DNA of 64,000 nucleotides. It comes from Ceratorhiza oryzae-sativae. Its lineage: Eukaryota > Basidiomycota > Agaricomycetes > Cantharellales > Ceratobasidiaceae. Numbering within the stretch: the stretch's first letter is position 1; each line of letters starts with the position of its first letter. Where the stretch lies: positions 62,001-126,000 of the forward strand of contig JARWMV010000020.1 of assembly GCA_030998015.1 (NCBI GenBank), written 5' to 3'. Below the pieces are notes generated by a model. That model was not told the origin of the DNA. It was given only the letters and a program-made list of their open reading frames with translations, and ran no database searches. Of the stretch, positions 57,432 to 64,000 are shown piece by piece. The position numbers were made by a program, and so were the translations under genes.

Positions 57432-57599
57432 GTGTAGGTACATAGGAAGTGGGTAATTAGAGATTTTGTATATAGATTGTGTAGTTGAGAGGAGGTATCA
57501 GCTTTTGGGATAGAATCACACACTCAAAACTTATGAGATTAGGATGAAAATAATAGAGTTGAAATGGAAACAGGAATTGAGAAGACATTGTAAATATCC

Positions 57600-59873
57600 T
57601 CACTGGTAGTCTAATTTTGCATATTCCAATAGCTGAGCTGCGGTCCCATAGGGTATCTTGGGTGAATGTTCGGAAATTGCGTCTCGGAGTTGATCGGGAG
57701 ATGAAAACCGTGCAATATCAGAGATACGAGTGATCCGGCAAGTACTGAATTGGGGAAGTAGAGTGGCAAACTGGTGTCCGTCAGCCCCCCGAGTAGCATG
57801 GGCGTCACACTGAGCAAGCCATTCCGAAACAAGGGGGTCATTTAGTGGCTGTGCATGGATGGTTGGAGGTGGTGGCATAGGATACGAGTGGGGAGGATAC
57901 CCAGGTGTTCCTGGAGGAGGAGGATAATACGGTGGCCATCCTGGAAAGAAAGGAGGGGGCGGATACTGATGTGGTGGAGGAGCAGGTTGAACGGGTGCTT
58001 GTGAGGGTGTCATTGGCGTAACTGTATTCGGCCGAACCTCTCCACTATCTGTCACCTCATCGCCCTTGCGTTCATGAAGCCGAAGAACCTTGGGAGCCTT
58101 GAAAATAGTCACATCCTCTCTATTATTTGCCTGCGTAATAAATTTTTAGATAGGAATCGATCTGAACAAGGCTCAGCTATCAAGCTTACCAGCATATCTG
58201 ACCAAAGTAGAAAATTGCCCTGATCGAGTCGAACATGTTGACCATGCTGGCCTTGTTCACCTGGTAGCCTTGTGCAATGACGTTTGTGCATTGCACAAAA
58301 GTGTTTGGCTTTGAGCTTTTCTAGCCAAGCCAGCTGCTTTGATGCTTCGGTCTTCAGGTTGGTCTTGTCTTCCTTGTCTAAAGCTGGCTTCCCAGTGCCA
58401 CCCAATGATTTCTGATAAAAATAATAATATCTAGGTTAGCCTTGGCTCCATAAATTTAGACCTTTGATACTTACCTTATCCTTTGACCCTGTCGACTTTT
58501 TGCTTTTCCTAGACACTCCATCATCTATCGGAGTGACCAAAAGTCGGATAACATAGTCCTCGACTGGTGCTACTTTCTTCCTGCTTGGTGCGCCTCGTTT
58601 CCCTTTTGCCTCCTTTGTGGCCTCTTCAAGCACCCGCGATTCCTTCTCGTATCGATCACGCTCCGCTGTAATCGCCTCAACAGATGTATTGACCATCTCT
58701 GTGTAGTTGTGCCTGTTTTCAAGAACATGAGGTGTGGGTTTACCCTTCAGATCTTTCTTTTTTCCAGCCCAGTACCCAATCTGACATGTCTCAAGTGACT
58801 CGATAATTTGGCCGATCTTGTGGCGGAACTCGTAATAGTTTGTATCGGGTCGGAGCTTCAACATTCGGAATGCGTTGAACCGAGGGACCTCAAACTCTAT
58901 CAGCAGCTTGCCTTCATACATGTAAGCAATCATACCACAAAATTCATCACACGGACTCACTGTTGTCTATCTTCTTCCCACCCGAAACCTTTTCGCCTCG
59001 GCCATCATCATCTCCATCTCCATCACGATTCCACGCATCCTCCTCATCTTCACTCTGTTGGTGTACGGCACGTATGGCTTGAGCTTTCCATGCCTTTGAG
59101 GTTGCCGTTGATCCTGTGGTGCGACCCTCTTCCTTTGGTACTGTTGTCTTGCTCGGTTTTACTGGCTTTGCGTCGTAGTTGGTAGCCTGTCCTGGCAAGA
59201 CTTTCTCTGCCTTGATGGAGACGGTTGTTTTCTCAGCTATTATAGATGGTGAGCTCAATATTACAGGACGATGCATACGGAACTCACATTCAATTCCTTC
59301 AACATCTGGGCAATCAATCAACTCGACCTTGCTGCTTTCGTCTAGTACTATTGCATCCGAACTTGGCACCTCCTCGGCACTTTCTAGAGGGGTAGTCAAT
59401 TCTTCTGATGGTTCGAGGAGGTTTTCTTTTGCTGTTTGAGTTGTTGGGTTCGCTTTGGCTGACTTTGGTGTGTCTAGTTCCATTCCAACTTTGCTACTAT
59501 GTATACATTCTGTTAGCTCTCATATAAGGATTATAGGATTCACATACCGATTTGACATAATAATCAGCTTCGAGTTTGGGGGTAATTCAATTGGTGAGTG
59601 GATTTTGCCCTGTGGCTCCACCTCCGGTTCTGGGATACGCATCTTTGGGCAAGGGCGAGGACGAGTTGGTTCGGGGTTGTCTGGTTGTGCGACCGTAGAT
59701 GTGGACACTTTGACGGCAGTTATTGTGCCCGAGCGAATCCGTTTCCCACTTGGTTGAACCGGGCTACCCTCCGCTGGCTCAAGGCCATGCTTCTTCTCAG
59801 CCTGACGAGTAGACTGGCGGACAGCAAGAGTGGCTCGTGCAGCAGATGTTTGCTTCTTGGCTTTTTTCGTCAT
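57600..59873 (-). CDS. Cargo gene of the transposon, 666-aa protein with Pro-rich region, function unknown
   Basis: Six exons on the minus strand: 59873-59548, 59496-59288, 59236-58961, 58911-58475, 58411-58190, 58130-57600. All introns are GT..AG, all phases match, total 2,001 nt, no internal stop. The N-terminus is basic (MTKKAKKQTSAARA) and Lys/Glu/Pro-rich; an acidic patch (SEDEEDAWNRDGDGDDD) follows. A folded middle has NAFRMLKLRPDTNYYEF and, in exon 5, HFCAMHKRHCTR with several His/Cys that could bind zinc. Then comes a run rich in Pro and Tyr (PPYYPPPPGTPGYPP) and a C-terminal SAM-like helical segment (SEWLAQCDAHATRGADGHQF). Basic plus acidic regions suggest a nuclear DNA- or chromatin-linked role in transposition or regulation, but this is inference. 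Confidence 0.75.
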
Positions 59874-60513
59874 TGGGGGAGAGTGCAGAAATATTCCGTT
59901 TGTTTTTGCCTTTCATCCTTTCGTCCTTTCGTTTGCCAAACGCTTATGTAATCCCACTGCTTCCACAGTGCCCAGACTGAGCCTGACCGCCTTCAAGCGA
60001 TTCGTGAGCGCTGAATAGTGTATATATCGATACGTATATATCTGAAATGGAGATACATTTTGTTGATTTACCTTCTGAATGCTACATTTGAGCGATTTAC
60101 TTGTTTCACGGCGAATTTGACAGATTTAGCTGTCGCTCATAGGTAAGTTTGTTGTATGGACCACTTTCAATGAGTTTCTCTCTGTAGGCGTGTTCTTCGT
60201 GCCTCTACAAACATTTCTATATACACCATCTCCCGCCACTCTGCCTGGTTCGTGTGGGGAATGCTCAGAAAGCCTCAAGAGGGGGTATTCCTGAAAGTTT
60301 GATTTTCGAAGATTTTTTTCTGTTAGTCGATTCAGCTTGTTCGTGCGATCATTTTGAGCTCACAACCATGCTTTCACACTACGTAGTTCGCGCAAATTCC
60401 TGCAAAAGGTCTCGTGTATTTATTTGGTCAAAAAAATTTAGTGCCCCGCCAACTTTATCTGAAACAGCAATAAGCTCTAGATATTCAAGTGTACCCTGAC
60501 CCGTAACAGTGAC

Positions 60514-61133
60514 CCACTATTGCACCTTTGAGTTGTGCATTCAGGAGCACCAAGAGATTCTCAGTGCTTGTGTGGTGAATGTTGGCAAGAATGATTTAGT
60601 CCTGGGCATGTCATGGCTCAAATTCCATAACCCTGATATTGATTGGGATGGAAAGGACATGAAATTCAACTTGCCAGTATGCTTAAAGCATTGCATCATC
60701 AAACCCCTACATGTGCAGGCCAATGAATCCAAGGAGCTCCAGTTGGATGCTTTAGACTCACTCCTGGCAAAATACAAAGAATTCAAGAAAGTATTTGCCA
60801 AAGAAGACAATCTCCAGCAATTACCACCTCATAGAAAGTGGGATATGGAGATTGGCTTAAAACCAGATGCTAGGCCAAGGCACAGTCCCATATATAGTGT
60901 AGGCATCAAAGAAGATGTGGAATTGCACAAGACCCTGGATTGCCAGTTGAAAGCAGGGCATATTAGACCCTTGAGGTCACCAATGGCATCCCCTGTCATA
61001 TTTGTTAAAAAAAAGAACAGGAAGCTGTGCATGTGCATTGACTACCAGCAGCTAAATGAGATGACCATCTCCAATGTATACCCACTCCCATGCATCAATG
61101 ATATTGTGGAGACCCTGCATGGGGCAAAGATAT
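60514..61133 (+). pseudogene. Second Gypsy: end of protease and start of RT
   Basis: The frame continues from the protease segment after the LTR insertion: VVNVGKNDLVLGMSWLKFHNP, LQQLPPHRKWDMEIGL and the RT start SPVIFVKKKNRKLCMCIDYQQLN, CINDIVETLHGAKI. It ends where the next LTR enters at 61134. The usual RT residue in the RLCVDYR motif region is altered (CMCIDYQQ). Confidence 0.88.
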
Positions 61134-62444
61134 TGTTATGGATCACTCACATTTTCTATTATTTTAGTCTGCTCTGCCAACCTCAAGCAATGCCTCTGTA
61201 ATTAAATTGTGAAATACTTGAATTTGTATGTGCTCCAAATTGTACTATTTTCTGTTCCATTAAATAGTACAAATTTCCCACTTTCCAACACATATTTTAT
61301 TAAGTTTCTACAATACGATCTCAGAGAGATACAGAGGTGGCAATATTTCCTCTTATCAGGAGATATGGATTACAACATCGCACTGCTCATATCTCGGCAA
61401 CCGCTTACGCTATCAAAGCGATCTTATGCTCTATCGATAGCTAATCTTCGGCAGTATCTGCTGCCCGAAGATCCTCGCGATCCACCGGATCCTCGCGCTG
61501 GAATGGCCCAAAGATCATTAGCATCTCACTGGACCATCAATCAAGATCTAATGACTCCAGTGAGTCAGGAGAGCTTCCCAAATTGATCCAGAAGCTTCTC
61601 TGACTCACCTTATGACTCACTGAGATGTAGCCTCCATCCATGACATGTATATACCATGATAATATGATCTACAAGCCAATAGCAGGTCTCAGATGCATCA
61701 ATGCCTTTGATCCACACCCTGTCTTTACTCTCTTATCCTATACTGGGCTAGGGTGTATCCCAAGTATAGCAGTACCCTCTTTTGATGATTGCACTGGCAT
61801 GCATGCATCTATTTGGCTCTGGAATGCCCTTCTCAGGGTATGAAAGGACCTCCTCTGAGGCCCTTCCAGACCACCCTTCACTACTCTACTCAACCCAGAC
61901 TGGTTATTGGTTTCCTTTTTCTCTTTCTATTTCTCTTGTCTGTGTGTGATTTCTTATATAACTAGTATTGAGGAATATAGTACCATATTAGTTATATACT
62001 GTCTGAGTCGTTGTATCTTATATACAGAGATATATAAGGATACAATATTGCATGATTGAGTGTGACATTAAGTACCAGCTATTAGAGGAAATCTAAGTAC
62101 CTGTAGCTGAGGAAGTACATGCATTAGGCAGCCCTCCATCTATCCTATAAGCTATTGCTTAAGTCTAGTATTAAGATTAGTATCAGTTAGTCCAAGCAAC
62201 TAGGGCTGAACTACATTTAAGATATCTAAGGGAACCTGACCATAGTAGTCTTGCTCTTTATACCTATAAATTAGTGAGTTTACACTGTGAAAGATTAAGG
62301 CTACCTTGAGTGTTACTTGATTGGATTGCAACTACTTTGAGCCTTCTTACTCTAGTCTAAGAAGTATTGAGTACAATTAGAGTATACTAACATATCTACA
62401 TTTGCTTAAGCTCCAGATATTCAAGTGTACCCTGACCTGTAACA
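61134..62444 (+). mobile_element. Solo LTR (1,311 bp), same family, duplication GATAT
   Basis: Ends TGTTATGGATCAC and CTGTAACA, flanked by perfect GATAT (61129-61133, 62445-62449). Near-identical to 54565-60508 without the transposon. Its insertion splits RT of the second Gypsy element within the FTKFDL motif region. Confidence 0.93.
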
Positions 62445-62449
62445 GATAT

Positions 62450-63004
62450 TCACCAAGTTTGATTTAAAGTGGGGGTTTAACCTTATGCAGATTCAGGAAG
62501 GAGATGAATGGAAAGTTGCTTTTAAGACCAAATACAGGTTGTATGAGCCCTTAGTCATGCAATTTGGCCAGAAGAACACACCAGGGACCTTCATGGCTAT
62601 GATCCCAGAGGAATTCCAAGACATTGAGGGCATCTATGTTGTAATTTATATGGACAACATACTAGTGTTCTCCAAAACCCAAGAAGAGCATGACAAACAT
62701 GTCAGAGAAGTCTTGCATTGTCTTCAAAAGGCTGGCTTGTACTGTGCTCTGGAGAAATGTGTTTTTGATGTCACCAAAGTTGACTACCTGGGAATAGTAG
62801 TGACCCCCCAGGGAATTAAAGTAGACCCAGCCAAGGTCAAAAAGGCCATTGAATGGCCAACCCCTACCAACCCAACTGAAGTCCTGGAAGGGCTGGGATT
62901 TGCAAATTGGTTATGGCACTTCATAAAGGACTTTTCAAAAATTACAAAATGTCTCTATGAATTAGTCAAGAAGGATGTAAAGTGGGAATGGACAGAGGAG
63001 AGGG
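62450..63004 (+). pseudogene. Second Gypsy: RT, continued
   Basis: It resumes at FTKFDLKWGFN and goes through MQFGQKNTPGTF, YVVIYMDNILVFSK (box YMDN, normally YxDD), YLGIVVTPQGI and LGFANWLWHFIKDFS, ending at KWEWTEE where a further insertion begins. Confidence 0.9.
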
Positions 63005-63512
63005 ATTGGGTGGCAGAGCTACAACCAGAAGGGATGACCCAAACATCTAAGGGGGCAATGGGAGACCTATAGGCAACAATGCTGGAGGTCTAAGTCACAA
63101 CGTCAAGGGGAAGATGTGCAACAAGGAGTAGGGGTGCGATAAGACGTGGATGTAGAAGCATGTGCACTTGTCCTTAAGCAGACTGGGCAGGAACTATGGA
63201 CTATAAGTCACACAGGTAGTAGTGGGGATACAACAGGAGGTCACGTTCTGAGGCTTAAGGCTCTCAGACTCTCCCTTATATATTCATACAATGAGCTATA
63301 TCAAATACACATATGGTGTAAGACAACTATTGTACAATGTAAGAATGGTGCCATGTAACAGCATATTCCAGAAGGTACAAACAGAATGTAAACAACAACA
63401 AGGTCATGTGATCATGTAAGTAATTCTATGCATATATCTGATTAAACAGGACTTGTCCAAAAAATATGAGAAAGAGAGATGTATAAAATATAGGAAAATT
63501 ATAATAGATCCA
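63005..63512. mobile_element. About 500-bp insertion, probably a solo LTR
   Basis: Gypsy coding stops at about 63004 and resumes at about 63513 (WNKLKQKLKKAPLL). The DNA between has no coding content and a TATA-like cttatatattc at 63273-63283. No clean target duplication could be found, so the limits are approximate. Confidence 0.5.
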
Positions 63513-64000
63513 TGTCATGGAACAAACTGAAGCAGAAACTAAAGAAAGCCCCCCTCCTAATTCAGCCAGAGCCTAATAAACCATATATCCTGGAAACAGA
63601 TGCCTCAGGCTATGCCATGGGTGCTGTACTATTGCAATACAGAGAAGACAGAATGCTCCACCCAATCTCCTACTACTCCAAAGCTATGGTTCCAGCAGAA
63701 AGGAACTATGATATCTACAACAAAGAAATGCTGGCAATTATAAAGGCCCTCAAACACAGGTATCACTTGATAGAAGGGGCTGAACACCCAGTAAACAGTG
63801 TTTGTGATCACAAAAATTTGGAGTATTGGAAGACAAATTGGTCACTGAATGGCTGAGTCACATGATAGCACAAGTTCCTATCCAGATTTAAATTCAAGAT
63901 TCTACACATTGAAGGGGCAAAGAATGGCCAGGCAGACATACTCTCTAGGCTGTCAAGGCACATCCATAAAGAGGGGAGTGAGAGCCAAGCTCTGCTTGTG
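63513..64000 (+). pseudogene. Second Gypsy: RNase H, cut by window edge
   Basis: Reads LIQPEPNKPYILETDASGYA and MGAVLLQY, YYSKAMVPAERNYDIYNKEML, DHKNLEYWKT, then after a frame break KILHIEGAKNGQADILSRLS, the end of the RNase H region. The element continues beyond 64000, where integrase is expected. Confidence 0.88.

Larger units (their letters stand above)
55842..60470. mobile_element. 4,629-bp Tc1/mariner-type transposon with cargo gene
   Basis: Terminal inverted repeats of about 288 bp (55842-56129 and 60182-60470) begin TTGCTGTTTCAGATAAAG, flanked by TA. The uninterrupted LTR copy (62398-62415) shows the empty site cttaagc. It contains a transposase on the plus strand and a 6-exon gene on the minus strand, convergent with each other. 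Confidence 0.93.
54565..60508 (+). mobile_element. Solo LTR (1,313 bp net) split by a Tc1/mariner-type transposon; duplication GTGAC
   Basis: Ends TGTTATGGATCAC and CCCGTAACA, with perfect GTGAC repeats (54560-54564, 60509-60513). Subtracting the 4,631 bp of the nested transposon plus its TA leaves 1,313 bp, against 1,311 bp for the copy at 61134. No coding region of its own. Confidence 0.93.

Noticed and set aside
63005..63512. Target duplication for the insertion in Gypsy 2 RNase H
   Set aside because: Candidates (attgg against catgg; gggat against tggaa) do not match well, so the element limits are left approximate.

Overview
The window looks like nuclear DNA of a basidiomycete (Agaricomycetes) fungus. 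The host genes have many very short introns (about 45-65 nt) with GTRNGT donors. They include a DUF6533-type membrane protein, an SRA-domain protein, a TPR-CHAT protein and a NACHT-TPR protein. The mobile elements are Copia, Gypsy, a Tad1-like LINE, hAT and Tc1/mariner. A Rhizoctonia-like genome would fit, but the genus is only an inference.

Layout. 1-6240 is repeat-rich: a coding remnant, two hairpin MITE-like units, a spliced gene broken by a solo Copia LTR with a perfect 5-bp target duplication, degenerate tandem repeats, and a 1,446-bp foldback with two 697-bp arms. 6902-12688 is a TPR-CHAT gene with 27 near-identical 135-bp units. 13158-15054 (-) is a DUF6533-type membrane-protein gene. 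15940-17535 (-) is a 7-exon SRA gene. A full-length 6.57-kb LINE with a 16-bp target duplication (17589-24191) sits head-to-head with it. 25792-30338 (-) is a 6-exon NACHT-TPR gene, also with a nearly identical repeat array. 30622-32500 is a hAT remnant.

From 32636 to the end the DNA is almost entirely nested transposons. A Copia element (32636-49179, duplication TTCTC) contains a 373-bp solo LTR (duplication CAAGT) and a minus-strand Gypsy element (35389-46581, duplication TGAAC). That Gypsy carries, between its pol gene and 3' LTR, about 3.6 kb of extra sequence with a Rep-like HUH-endonuclease/SF3-helicase gene of the CRESS-DNA type and two unrecognised ORFs. Next come LTR fragments, an 895-bp solo LTR (duplication CAGCT) and a second Gypsy (52745-64000) broken by two 1.31-kb solo LTRs (duplications GTGAC and GATAT). 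The first of these holds a 4.63-kb Tc1/mariner-type transposon with about 288-bp TIRs, a decayed transposase and an apparently intact 666-aa cargo gene. An identical 139-bp TA-flanked MITE interrupts the gag regions of both Gypsy elements.

Two themes tie the window together. First, two repeat-array proteins of types linked in fungi and bacteria to self/non-self recognition and programmed cell death (TPR-CHAT and NACHT-TPR) lie about 13 kb apart, with the MITE, SRA, LINE and DUF6533 loci around or between them. Second, nearly all internal stops in the mobile elements are TGA, and several RT YxDD boxes read YxDN. This fits CpG methylation and deamination, in the same window as an SRA gene whose promoter has taken a LINE insertion. 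Gene models were built by hand from splice motifs and frame; RNA evidence is lacking.
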